DNA of 64,000 nt from Candidatus Aldehydirespirator catecholifindens (GTDB taxonomy: Bacteria; Actinomycetota; Acidimicrobiia; Acidimicrobiales; Aldehydirespiratoraceae): the NCBI GenBank assembly GCA_028283245.1, contig JAPYNU010000074.1, positions 1-64,000 on the forward strand, written 5' to 3'. The translations under genes and the position numbers were made by a program. Of the stretch, positions 8,099-17,000 are shown piece after piece. Positions within the stretch are counted from its first letter, which is position 1. Each line of letters starts with the position of its first letter. Under the pieces are notes generated by a model. The model was given only the letters and a program-made list of their open reading frames with translations. It had not been told where the DNA came from and did no database searches.

Positions 8099-9265
8099 TT
8101 GAGCTTCACATCGCTAAACCCCGAGAGCTCAAAGCCTCAAAGCTTGAAGCCCGAAAGCTCAAATGCTGCAAACACCGGCGAGCAGCAGCCGAGCTTTGAC
8201 CTAGTTGCCCTAGGCGAGACGATGCTCACCCTCTACCGCGACCCGGACACGCCCGCTAACGCTTTTGCTTGGGATGTGTGCGGGGCCGAATCGAATGTGG
8301 CTCTCTACTGCGCTGCTTTAGGTATCAAAAGCGCCTGGGTGAGCCGCCTTGACACGGGTATGGCCGGGTCGCTGGTGTTGGAAGCCATCGCCGGTAGCGG
8401 TGTAGACACATCACTTGTCGAACTGTGTGATGACGCACCCACTGGCTTGATGCTGCGGGACTCACCCGAGCAAGGTCAACGAGTGCAGTATTATCGCCAG
8501 AGTTCCGCTGCGTCGCTGATGTCGCCTGAAACTATGACCGTCAAGGCGTGCCTTGATGCTCGAGTGTTGCATCTCACGGGCATCACCTTGGCGTTGTCGC
8601 CGGGATGCCGAGAGCTGGTTATGGCTCTGCTATCTGAACCGTCCGACGCTCTCCGGTCTTTCGATGTCAACTGGCGTTCGGCGCTGTGGCCGCAAGGCCC
8701 TCCAGGGGATTTGTTCGCTGAGGCAGCTAATCGAGCGGACATCGTGTTTGTCGGATTAGACGAAGCTGAAGCAGTTTGGGGTTTCACACAGCCGTCACAA
8801 GTGCGTGCCTTGCTGAGCGAGCCGAGCGCTGTGGTAGTCAAAGACGGCGGCATCGGAGTGCATGTATTTACTGACAGCGATGTCCATTTCGAGCCTGCGC
8901 TGCGAGGATCAATCGTGGGGCCGCGAGGTGCTGGCGACGCTTTCGCGGCGGGTTTCCTCACTGGCTGGCTAACTGACGGCTTAGCTAGCGGCTCGGGTGA
9001 CGTCCTGTCTGGCGGCCTGGCCAGTGACACATGTGACTTGAGTGCTCTGAGCAGGTCGGACAGCATCAGGCGTTGCGCTCGTCTGGGTCATGTGGTGGCG
9101 ATGAGTGCCATAATCTCGCAACGAGATGTCGGTGCTTTGCCTGAAGCCGATGTCATCGAAGACATGCTCGATGCCGATGCTTCCACCTGGGCCAATCTGG
9201 TCTATCCGAGCCCTGCGACCACTGCTGGCCACTCCCCTTTTGTTGCACAGAGTCCAAACAAATAG
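8099..9265 (+). CDS. PfkB-family sugar kinase, 2-keto-3-deoxy-gluconate/galactonate type
   Basis: Ribokinase-fold kinase expected to phosphorylate the 2-keto-3-deoxy acid made by the neighbouring dehydratase. Family features: FDLVALGETMLTL at the start of the fold, the substrate-lid region with GAESNVA, and the C-terminal GPRGAGDAFAAGF signature with catalytic Asp280. The start is TTG with GGAAAG 5 nt upstream, 14 nt after the GntR stop, so the two are probably co-transcribed. The first 30 residues are Ser/Lys/Pro-rich, and the DNA there contains duplicated AGCTCAAA segments. A second low-complexity insert follows the catalytic motif (about 291-320). Substrate is inferred from context. Confidence 0.86.
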   Translation: MSFTSLNPESSKPQSLKPESSNAANTGEQQPSFDLVALGETMLTLYRDPDTPANAFAWDVCGAESNVALYCAALGIKSAWVSRLDTGMAGSLVLEAIAGSGVDTSLVELCDDAPTGLMLRDSPEQGQRVQYYRQSSAASLMSPETMTVKACLDARVLHLTGITLALSPGCRELVMALLSEPSDALRSFDVNWRSALWPQGPPGDLFAEAANRADIVFVGLDEAEAVWGFTQPSQVRALLSEPSAVVVKDGGIGVHVFTDSDVHFEPALRGSIVGPRGAGDAFAAGFLTGWLTDGLASGSGDVLSGGLASDTCDLSALSRSDSIRRCARLGHVVAMSAIISQRDVGALPEADVIEDMLDADASTWANLVYPSPATTAGHSPFVAQSPNK

Positions 9266-9300
9266 GTAGCTGTGTCACATGGGCCGATACGGTTAGATGC

Positions 9301-10200
9301 ATGGTCGCAAGCACGGCTGACACAGCAGCCCGCAAACCGTTCACCGGCATAGCCGAAGACACTGTTGACGCTGTTGAGATCAAAGATCTGACTGTGCGCT
9401 TTGACCAGGTAACCGCCCTTGACGCAATCACTCACAGGTTTGAGCCGGGCACCTCCACCGCAGTTATGGGTGTCAACGGATCAGGCAAAACCACGCTGCT
9501 GGAGTGTCTTGCCGGGCTGAAAGAAGCCACCTCTGGGACTATCAGCGGAGTTCCTGAGAATCTGGGATACGTGTGCCAGCACGGCCCCTCAACTTGGATG
9601 CCCGTAACCGCTGGTGAAGTGCTGGCTATGGGCCGTTATCGCAGACTGGGCCTACTAGGACGCTTCCGCAGCAAAGACCGAGCCGCCATGGATCACGCCG
9701 CTCAACAACTTGATGTTAATGGACTCCGCAGCCGCAGCTTCGGTGAGCTCAGCGGCGGCCAGCAGCAGCGTGTGCGAATCGCGCAAGCGCTGGCTACCGA
9801 ACCCGATGTGGTCATGCTTGACGAGCCGATCACCGGTCTAGACCTCCCCAGCCAGCAACGCATTCTCAACATGGTCAACGACTGTGCAGAACGCGGCGCG
9901 GTTGTGATCATCACCACTCATCATCTTGAAGAAGCCCGCAGTTGTGACTCGGTGATGCTCTTGGCGAATCGTCTGGTAGCTGCTGGGCCTCCTGACGAAG
10001 TACTCACAGCCGAACGACTTCGTGACGCTTTCGGTCATCGGCTGCTCACCAACAGAGATAGCGCCAGCGAAGACTCCGACCCAAACCAAGACACTGTCAT
10101 GATTGACGATCATGGTCACAGCGAGCACGCTCCACATGATTCAATGCATCAGAATCCGATGCATTGTGACCCTTACGCGCTGCGTCGCCGAAACACCTAA
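9301..10200 (+). CDS. ABC transporter ATPase, zinc/manganese type, with His-rich tail
   Basis: Nucleotide-binding subunit of a probable metal-ion transporter, 299 residues. Walker A GVNGSGKT (57-64), signature LSGGQQQ (150-156) and Walker B VMLDEP (171-176) followed by a switch His in TTHH are all intact. The last 40 residues are rich in His, Asp and Met (DDHGHSEHAPHDSMHQ), suggesting metal binding or sensing. No membrane subunit or binding protein is adjacent, so it is an orphan here. The closest thematic partner in the window is the His-rich lipoprotein at 24071-25033. The metal and the direction of transport are not shown by the sequence. Confidence 0.82.
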   Translation: MVASTADTAARKPFTGIAEDTVDAVEIKDLTVRFDQVTALDAITHRFEPGTSTAVMGVNGSGKTTLLECLAGLKEATSGTISGVPENLGYVCQHGPSTWMPVTAGEVLAMGRYRRLGLLGRFRSKDRAAMDHAAQQLDVNGLRSRSFGELSGGQQQRVRIAQALATEPDVVMLDEPITGLDLPSQQRILNMVNDCAERGAVVIITTHHLEEARSCDSVMLLANRLVAAGPPDEVLTAERLRDAFGHRLLTNRDSASEDSDPNQDTVMIDDHGHSEHAPHDSMHQNPMHCDPYALRRRNT

Positions 10201-10236
10201 CACAAGAGACGAGAACACAACGATGCGAGCTCAGAG

Positions 10237-11472
10237 ATGAGCGCTGTCGCCAAACGCGATGTGGCAATAATAGGTGCCGGACCAGCGGGGGCCGCCACCG
10301 CTATCAAAGCTGCCGCAGGAGGGGCAAAAGTCACCGTTTTTGAGAAAGCACCCCCCGGACGCGACAAGGTCTGTGGCGACGCGCTAACCCCTCGAGCGGT
10401 GACAGCCTTGGCCGAACTCGGGATTGCTCTTGACGAGTCGCATCACATAGCCGGACTGCGAATGATCGCGGGTTCCAGACGGCGAGAACTGCTTTGGCCC
10501 GACGGCAACAGGTTCGGATCGGCTGGCGCGGTTTGGCCGCGTCGTGCGCTTGACCATCACCTAATAAAAGCAGCAGAAAACGCTGGCGCCAAGATCCTGT
10601 GGAACACCGAAGTGCTGCCAACCATCTCAGATGACGGCAGCGTCGTCGGCGTGGAGCAAGCCGACGGAAGCAGCCGCTGGAAAGCTGAACTAGTAGTGCT
10701 CGCTGCGGGCGCACCCGGCGCAGCAGCCCGAATGCTAGGAGCAGAACGGATCGGCAAAGAGCCATACGGCATCGCCATAAGAACATATGCGCCCAGCCCA
10801 CGACACGCAGAGCATCTCCTAGAGGCTTGCCTTACCCTGCGCGGTGCTGACGGTAGTTGGGTGCCTGGATATGGCTGGCTGTTCCCTGCTGGTGACGGCA
10901 CTGTCAACATCGGCGCAGGTGTCGCATCCACAATGAAAGGCTTCAAAAGTCTCAACCTCAACCGTCTGTTGAACGACTATCGCGACATGTTCGCCCAAGA
11001 ATGGGAACTCGGCGACTACCTAGAACGCCCTCGGGCTTGGCGTCTGCCTATGAGCACCGCAAAACGCTACGGCGCAGGCTGGGCTGCAGTAGGTGACGCC
11101 GCAGGGCTAATCAACCCAATGAACGGTGAAGGCATCGACTACGGCCTTGAGTCGGGGATGCTGCTAGCCGAAAAGTTTCTGACTGATCCGGGCAGTGCTG
11201 CAAGCAGTTACGACCAGATAATCGGTGAACGTTTCGACAGCTTCTTAACCACTGGCAGGCGCTTCTGTTTTTTGATAGGGCATCCCTGGGTGCTGCGAAA
11301 CGGTCTGCGCTTGACCATGGCATCAGACAGCATCGCCAACATCACGCTGCAAGTGATGGGCAACCTGATAGACAGCGAAACTGAAGGCATGTCAGCGTTG
11401 GTGCTGCGGGCTACTGACCGCACCCTGAAGCTCGCCGATCCACTGCTGCGACGAACCCGCTCCGCTGCATGA
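10237..11472 (+). CDS. Geranylgeranyl reductase family flavoprotein
   Basis: FAD-dependent oxidoreductase, 411 residues, of the family that saturates isoprenoid chains (menaquinone side chain, archaeal-type or chlorophyll-type lipids). The Rossmann motif GAGPAGAA is at 13-20. It is followed by the family motif KVCGDALTPRAV, the VPGYGWLFP segment and the second FAD motif GDAAGLINPMNGEGI near 287-301. In actinobacteria such enzymes often act as menaquinone reductases, which is the likeliest role here. It stands between a metal ABC ATPase and ppc without clear functional linkage. Confidence 0.85.
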   Translation: MSAVAKRDVAIIGAGPAGAATAIKAAAGGAKVTVFEKAPPGRDKVCGDALTPRAVTALAELGIALDESHHIAGLRMIAGSRRRELLWPDGNRFGSAGAVWPRRALDHHLIKAAENAGAKILWNTEVLPTISDDGSVVGVEQADGSSRWKAELVVLAAGAPGAAARMLGAERIGKEPYGIAIRTYAPSPRHAEHLLEACLTLRGADGSWVPGYGWLFPAGDGTVNIGAGVASTMKGFKSLNLNRLLNDYRDMFAQEWELGDYLERPRAWRLPMSTAKRYGAGWAAVGDAAGLINPMNGEGIDYGLESGMLLAEKFLTDPGSAASSYDQIIGERFDSFLTTGRRFCFLIGHPWVLRNGLRLTMASDSIANITLQVMGNLIDSETEGMSALVLRATDRTLKLADPLLRRTRSAA

Positions 11473-11548
11473 TCATAAGCTTGAGTCGTGAGGAAGCCCG
11501 TGAACAACACCAAGGGCAGGGCTGCGTGAAACTGAAACTAAAGACTTC

Positions 11549-14287
11549 GTGAAACTAGAAGACATCGATTCGGCGCTGCGCGGCGATATTCGCCGTCTGG
11601 GCAGCCAACTCGGCGACACGCTCGTCCGACAGCACGGACCTGAGTTGCTTGAGCGAGTAGAGCAAGTGCGCGCCCTGGCTCAAGGCCTGCGCCGCAGCGA
11701 AGAAGGCAACACGGCGCTGGCGGCTCTGCTGGCTGATGTTGACTTGGCTGAGGCGGGTCTGCTGGCTCGTGCTTTCACCGTTTATTTTCATCTCGCTAAC
11801 ACTGTCGAGCAGGTGCATCGCATTGATGATCTCACCGAGCGACGAGCCGCTGGTGCTAACCGTTTCGGTGAGATGATCGAACGCCTTCGCAAGCAGGGCT
11901 ACCCCAACCGTGAGATAGCCGACACTGTTAACACTGCTGAGCTGCGGCCCGTGTTTACCGCTCACCCCACCGAAGCTTCACGCCGCTCAATCCTTGACAA
12001 GCTCGCTGAGATCGCCAGGCTTATCGAACGCCGCTCGCAGGCTGGTGCTGATGACACTGCACGAAGACGGGTGGACCGCCGAGTTGATGAGCTAATCGAT
12101 GCCATCTGGCAGACCGACGAGCTGCGCCGGAGCCGGCCAGACCCTGTGGACGAAGCCCGATCAATGCTTTATTTCCTTACCGAGATCGTGCGTTTCGGGC
12201 TGCCGGAACTGCTTGACGATGTCAACACGACTCTCGTTTCGCTGGGTGAGGCACTACATGTTGATCAATCTCCGATCCGTTTCGGTTCGTGGGTGGGCGG
12301 CGACCGTGACGGAAACCCGAACGTCACTCCTGCCACCACCGCCGAAGTGCTGAGATTCCAGAGGCAAAGAGCGTTGCGCATTTTGATAGACGAAATCGCG
12401 GGCTTGTCATCGGAGTTGAGCGTCGGGCTGGCTGTCTGCGGGGTTTCCGACGAACTCAATGAGCGCTTAATGCAAGACCGCAAAGAGTTCGCAGATGTCA
12501 CAGCCCGCTTCGACTCTTTGAGCAAAGACGAGCCTTACCGTCAAAGGCTGGCGGTCATTCACCGACGTCTGCTGGACACCGAACGAAGCGCCACCGACAC
12601 TCCAGCAGCAGGTGCTGCGCCATATGGATCAGCTGATGAACTAGCAGATGACTTAGATGTGCTGGCACGGTCGCTGCGATCCAACAAAGGCGATCTTCTG
12701 GCTGAGGGTCGGCTAGCACGAGTGCAACGCATCGTGGCCATGATCGGGTTTGATCTCGCCACTTTGGATGTGCGTGAGCATTCACAACGTCACCACACAG
12801 CAATCAGCAGCCTGTTTGAGCCGCTCGGAGTCGATTACCGGTCGCTGACCGCATCTGAATGCACCGAACTGCTTGCCAAAGAGCTAGCAGGCCCCCGCCC
12901 GCTGACTTCACCGGGGCGTGTGCTGCCTGACGACACCGAGAACGTGCTTGAACTATTCGCAGTGCTGCGACGCGAGATGGATACTCGCGGCGATCAGATC
13001 GTGCGCAGCTACATCGTGTCAATGACCAACAACGCGCACGACATTTTGGCACCGGCAGTTTTAGCCCGAGAGGCTGGCCTGGTTGATTTGCCTTCTGGCG
13101 TGGCCCGACTGGGTTTCGTGCCTTTGTTTGAGACCATCGAAGATCTCCGCTCGGCTGGGTCAATGCTGCGTGATCTGCTAGCCGTGAAGCCTTACCGGCA
13201 CCTTGTGGAACTGCGGGGCAACACCCAAGAAGTAATGGTCGGCTACTCCGACTCCAACAAAGATGGTGGCATCACCACCTCGCAATGGGAGATCCACAAA
13301 GCGCTGCGAGCTATCGCCGAGGTAGCAGAAGAAACTCAGGTCGCTATGACAGTGTTTCATGGTCGAGGTGGCACAGTCGGGCGAGGCGGAGGCCCTACCC
13401 ATGCAGCGATCCTAAGCCAGCCGCCCAAAGCGGTGCGGGGCTCAGTCAAGATTACCGAACAAGGCGAAGTGATCGCCGACAAATACGGCCTACCCCGACT
13501 CGCTTACCGCAACCTTGATCTGGCTTTTGCGGCTGTGGTGGAAGCTTCACTGGCGCATCAAAATCCGCGCAACGACCCGAACGTGACCCGGCGCTGGGAT
13601 CAGGTAATGGAAACAACATCGAGTGCTGCTTTCAATGCCTACCGAGCCTTTATCCAAGCCCCTGGCCTGGTCGAATACTTCCGTAACTCCACTCCAGTGG
13701 AGGAATTAACCGAAATGAACATCGGCTCTCGTCCCGCCCGACGTCAGAAATCCGACGAAGGCATCGCAGGCCTGCGAGCTATTCCCTGGGTGTTCGGCTG
13801 GACCCAGTCACGTCAGATCGTGCCTGGCTGGTTCGGTGTCGGCACTGGTTTGGCCGCAGCACGCGCTGCGGGTATGGACTCCGATCTCAAACAGATGTAC
13901 GAATCTTGGCAATTTTTTCGCACGTTTGTCTCCAATGTGGAAATGACTCTGTTCAAAACTGATTTGGCTATCGCAAGCCATTACGTGACGACTCTGGTTG
14001 ATCCGGCTCTGCACTGCCATTTTGAGGCGGTCTGCGCCGAATACGACCGCACAGTGGCTGAGATCACTGCACTCACAGGCCGTGACCTGCTTGAAGATCT
14101 GCCTATCCTGCGCCGCACTTTGACTGTGCGAGACGCATATCTTGACCCGATCAACGTGCTGCAAGCCGATCTGCTGGCCCGTTATCGCAGCGGCTGGGGA
14201 GCAAGCCCCCAACAGCAAGAGTTGCTGCTGCGGACGCTTCTGCTAACAGTCAACGGTGTAGCAGCAGGAATGCGTAACACCGGTTAA
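11549..14287 (+). CDS. ppc: Phosphoenolpyruvate carboxylase
   Basis: Anaplerotic enzyme converting PEP and bicarbonate to oxaloacetate. The 912-residue length is normal. Catalytic His139 lies in TAHPTEASRRS. The substrate loops GSWVGGDRDGNPNVT, SDSNKDGG and FHGRGGTVGRGGGP, and the C-terminal MNIGSRPARR, are all present. The start is GTG at 11549. A near-copy of the start region (CGTGAAACT) lies 23 bp upstream at 11525, so the start has been duplicated. A carbonic anhydrase gene elsewhere in the window (23511) could supply bicarbonate, but they are not linked in an operon. Confidence 0.97.
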   Translation: MKLEDIDSALRGDIRRLGSQLGDTLVRQHGPELLERVEQVRALAQGLRRSEEGNTALAALLADVDLAEAGLLARAFTVYFHLANTVEQVHRIDDLTERRAAGANRFGEMIERLRKQGYPNREIADTVNTAELRPVFTAHPTEASRRSILDKLAEIARLIERRSQAGADDTARRRVDRRVDELIDAIWQTDELRRSRPDPVDEARSMLYFLTEIVRFGLPELLDDVNTTLVSLGEALHVDQSPIRFGSWVGGDRDGNPNVTPATTAEVLRFQRQRALRILIDEIAGLSSELSVGLAVCGVSDELNERLMQDRKEFADVTARFDSLSKDEPYRQRLAVIHRRLLDTERSATDTPAAGAAPYGSADELADDLDVLARSLRSNKGDLLAEGRLARVQRIVAMIGFDLATLDVREHSQRHHTAISSLFEPLGVDYRSLTASECTELLAKELAGPRPLTSPGRVLPDDTENVLELFAVLRREMDTRGDQIVRSYIVSMTNNAHDILAPAVLAREAGLVDLPSGVARLGFVPLFETIEDLRSAGSMLRDLLAVKPYRHLVELRGNTQEVMVGYSDSNKDGGITTSQWEIHKALRAIAEVAEETQVAMTVFHGRGGTVGRGGGPTHAAILSQPPKAVRGSVKITEQGEVIADKYGLPRLAYRNLDLAFAAVVEASLAHQNPRNDPNVTRRWDQVMETTSSAAFNAYRAFIQAPGLVEYFRNSTPVEELTEMNIGSRPARRQKSDEGIAGLRAIPWVFGWTQSRQIVPGWFGVGTGLAAARAAGMDSDLKQMYESWQFFRTFVSNVEMTLFKTDLAIASHYVTTLVDPALHCHFEAVCAEYDRTVAEITALTGRDLLEDLPILRRTLTVRDAYLDPINVLQADLLARYRSGWGASPQQQELLLRTLLLTVNGVAAGMRNTG

Positions 14288-14358
14288 AACGCACCACCAA
14301 ATCTGCTGTCATCTGAGCATCTGAGGCCAGCAGGCGGCTTCAGACAAAGCCAGCGGGT

Positions 14359-15150
14359 TCAGGATTTTTTGAACTCGAAAACTTCGCCACGGTTGATGCT
14401 CACCCAGTCGCGTGCTTCAAGATACGGGCGAAAGACATCAGCTATGGCGTTCTCGTCGGCTTGGGATTTGGGCCGCTGAATTTCGTATAGATACCGATAT
14501 TGCAGCCATGTCGTCACCATGTCCCAAAGCTTGAGGGCTTCAGTGCCGCTGGGGGGCTCAATCAGCACCGGCCCGAATAATGCTTGCTCACCGAAGAACA
14601 GCGTCGGCACGCCGAAACCCCCGGCCGCCACCACCCGATCATGCTCTTGGCGCACTTCGTCGTGACTGCTCGGATCCTCAAGAGCTGCGTCAACCGTACC
14701 CGGATCGAGACCAATCTCGGCTAGTAGTTGCCTCGCAACATCAGGTTCATGCACCCGTAAACCCTGTTCGTGAAGAGCCCGAGCCGAACGCTCATACCAA
14801 GCATCAAGGTGATCCATGCTCTGGCGGCGCAGCAACGCCCCAATACGCATCAGCGACCAGCCGTAAGACCAAGGGCGCTCCCAAGGATGCTTCTTGCCTT
14901 CAAAAAGGTTGATCTCCTCAAGACTAAAAAAACGCCAGTTGATCTCGAGCCCGTTCTGGCGGCGCACCTCTCGTATCCATTTCGATGTTTGATAAGCCCA
15001 CGGACACAACACATCGAAATGAAAATCAACCGATGAGACATCCACCGTGTCACACGATTCGGATGCGGTGCTTGTATCGGCGGTGTCTGAGTCGGCGGTA
15101 TCTGAGTCGGTGTCAGCGGTGCCTGTGTTGGCGGTATCTGAGTTGGTCAC
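14359..15150 (-). CDS. DsbA-family oxidoreductase, FrnE/HCCA-isomerase-like
   Basis: Thioredoxin-fold protein with the segment [13 protein letters not shown]. This is the N-terminal CPW motif of the FrnE and 2-hydroxychromene-2-carboxylate isomerase group and of mycothiol-dependent nitroreductase-type proteins. The cis-Pro region [15 protein letters not shown] follows. The C-terminal half is helical ([10 protein letters not shown]). The start is uncertain: the frame is open to 15303, but that would overlap the divergent carboxylase gene. GTG at 15148-15150 leaves room for promoters; ATG at 15255 is an alternative. The residues before the fold are Asp/Thr/Ala/Ser repeats encoded by an imperfect 15-bp tandem repeat (about 15072-15150), so they may be poorly conserved or untranslated. 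Confidence 0.75.
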   Translation of the reverse strand: MTNSDTANTGTADTDSDTADSDTADTSTASESCDTVDVSSVDFHFDVLCPWAYQTSKWIREVRRQNGLEINWRFFSLEEINLFEGKKHPWERPWSYGWSLMRIGALLRRQSMDHLDAWYERSARALHEQGLRVHEPDVARQLLAEIGLDPGTVDAALEDPSSHDEVRQEHDRVVAAGGFGVPTLFFGEQALFGPVLIEPPSGTEALKLWDMVTTWLQYRYLYEIQRPKSQADENAIADVFRPYLEARDWVSINRGEVFEFKKS

Positions 15151-15272
15151 GCCCCAAGCATGGCATGGCTGTGATGCTTCGCCACAAGATCGGCTTCCTG
15201 CGTTCGCGTGGGCTGGCATCCACGCGGCTGCGGTAGTGTCAGCAGAGTGAGACATAGCTTCGGGATCGCCAG

Positions 15273-17000
15273 TTGGGATTGTCAGCAGTGAGCGCAGCAG
15301 CAAACAGCAATAGCGCAGCAGGTGCCACAGCGCAGCACAAGCTGCTTGCGCCTGCTTTGCCTAGCAGTCTCGACACTCGCAGCGAGAGCTTCGCGCGCAA
15401 CCGCGCCGACATGCTTGAACAGCTCGCCGAAATCGAGAGCTTGCTTGACGAAGCTGGCGCTGGCGGCGGTCCAGCAGCCATGCAAAGACTCCGTTCGCGT
15501 AACAAACTGCCGGTACGCGAGCGCATCGCCAATGTGATCGACCCAAACAGCCCATTCTTAGAGATCAGCGCGTTAGCGGCCTATGACTCCGATTACACAA
15601 TCGGCGGTGGGATGGTTGTGGGTGTCGGCGTGATCGGCGGCAACGAATGCGTGATCATGGGCAACGATCCCAGCGTGCTCGCCGGTGCGTTGACTCCTTA
15701 CGCCAGCAAGAAGTGGATGAGAGCGCTGGAGATTGCCCGCGATAATCACATCCCGTATGTGAGCTTCGTTGAGTCCGCTGGTGCTGATCTGCGTCTTGGT
15801 GGCAGCTCAGGCGGCGGTTCGGAGTTCACTGGCGGCAGCGGCTCAGGCGGCGTTCAAACTACCCATTTCGCAGAAACCGGACGCTTTTTCTACGAGATGA
15901 TTGAGCTGTCCAGAATGCGGATTCCCACAGTTTGCGTGGTTTTTGGATCATCTACCGCAGGCGGTGCTTATCAGCCGGGCTTATCGGACTACAACATTGT
16001 GGTGGCCGACCAGTCAAAAATATTTTTGGCTGGCCCCCCACTGGTGAAGATGGCTACCGGCGAAGAATCCGATGACGAAACACTCGGCGGCGCTGTGATG
16101 CATGCCGAGAGGTCGGGTTTGGGCGACTATTTCGCAGTTGATGAAATGGACGCGATCCGCATGTGCCGTGAAGTGGTGTCGCATCTCAACCGGCGTAAAC
16201 CCGGCGGCGGCCCCACCATGAAAACCGACGAGCCGATCCATGATCCTGAGGATCTGCTGGGGCTAGTAAGCCGAGACTTGCGTCAACCTTTCGATATTCG
16301 CGAGGTGATCGCCCGCGTAGCCGACGGCTCACGCTTCGAGGAATACAAAGCCCGTTTCGGCACGACGCTGGTGTGCGGCTGGGCTTCGATCTGCGGCTAC
16401 CCGGTAGGCATTCTGGGCAACAACGGTGTGCTCTACCCAGATTCGGCTCAGAAGGGTGCCACTTTCATTCAGTTATGCAACCAGGCGAACATTCCGCTGG
16501 TGTTTCTGCAGAACATCACCGGCTTCATGGTGGGGCGAGATTTTGAGGCTGACGGGATGGTCAAGAAAGGGTCGCAGATGATCAATGCGGTAGCCAACTC
16601 CACGGTTCCGCATCTGACGGTGATTATCGGCTCTTCCTACGGTGCTGGCACCTACGGCATGTCGGGACGAGCTTTCGGTAATCGTTTCACCTGGTTGTGG
16701 CCCACAGCCAAAATCGCAGTGATGGGCCCTAAACAGATCGCCGGGGTGATGTCGCAGGTGCGCCGTGCCAGAGCAGCCCGCAAAGGCGAACCCTTCGACG
16801 AGCAAGCCGATGCTGAGATCGTGGCCCAGGCAGAAGCCATCCAAGAACACGGATCGCAAGCTTTGTGCGCTACCGGTGCTATCAGCGACGACGGGATCAT
16901 TGACCCACGAGATACCCGCAGCGTGCTGGGCATGTGCCTTTCGGTGGTTCACAACACACCGATCACCGGCACCGAAGGCTACGGAGTGTTCCGACTGTGA
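15273..17000 (+). CDS. Acyl-CoA carboxylase, carboxyltransferase (beta) subunit
   Basis: Transfers CO2 from carboxybiotin to an acyl-CoA. The 575-residue protein has two crotonase-type halves; the oxyanion-hole glycines are seen in [17 protein letters not shown] and [19 protein letters not shown]. Size and the [12 protein letters not shown] motif place it with methylcrotonyl-CoA/geranyl-CoA carboxylase beta subunits more than with propionyl-CoA carboxylase. The start is TTG at 15273 or GTG at 15288. Its TGA overlaps the GTG of the alpha subunit. It opens a coupled operon with carboxylase alpha, an AtuA-like gene, a DinB-like gene and enoyl-CoA hydratase. That points to catabolism of leucine-derived or branched/isoprenoid acyl-CoA. 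Exact substrate is not decided by the sequence. Confidence 0.9.
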   Translation: MGLSAVSAAANSNSAAGATAQHKLLAPALPSSLDTRSESFARNRADMLEQLAEIESLLDEAGAGGGPAAMQRLRSRNKLPVRERIANVIDPNSPFLEISALAAYDSDYTIGGGMVVGVGVIGGNECVIMGNDPSVLAGALTPYASKKWMRALEIARDNHIPYVSFVESAGADLRLGGSSGGGSEFTGGSGSGGVQTTHFAETGRFFYEMIELSRMRIPTVCVVFGSSTAGGAYQPGLSDYNIVVADQSKIFLAGPPLVKMATGEESDDETLGGAVMHAERSGLGDYFAVDEMDAIRMCREVVSHLNRRKPGGGPTMKTDEPIHDPEDLLGLVSRDLRQPFDIREVIARVADGSRFEEYKARFGTTLVCGWASICGYPVGILGNNGVLYPDSAQKGATFIQLCNQANIPLVFLQNITGFMVGRDFEADGMVKKGSQMINAVANSTVPHLTVIIGSSYGAGTYGMSGRAFGNRFTWLWPTAKIAVMGPKQIAGVMSQVRRARAARKGEPFDEQADAEIVAQAEAIQEHGSQALCATGAISDDGIIDPRDTRSVLGMCLSVVHNTPITGTEGYGVFRL

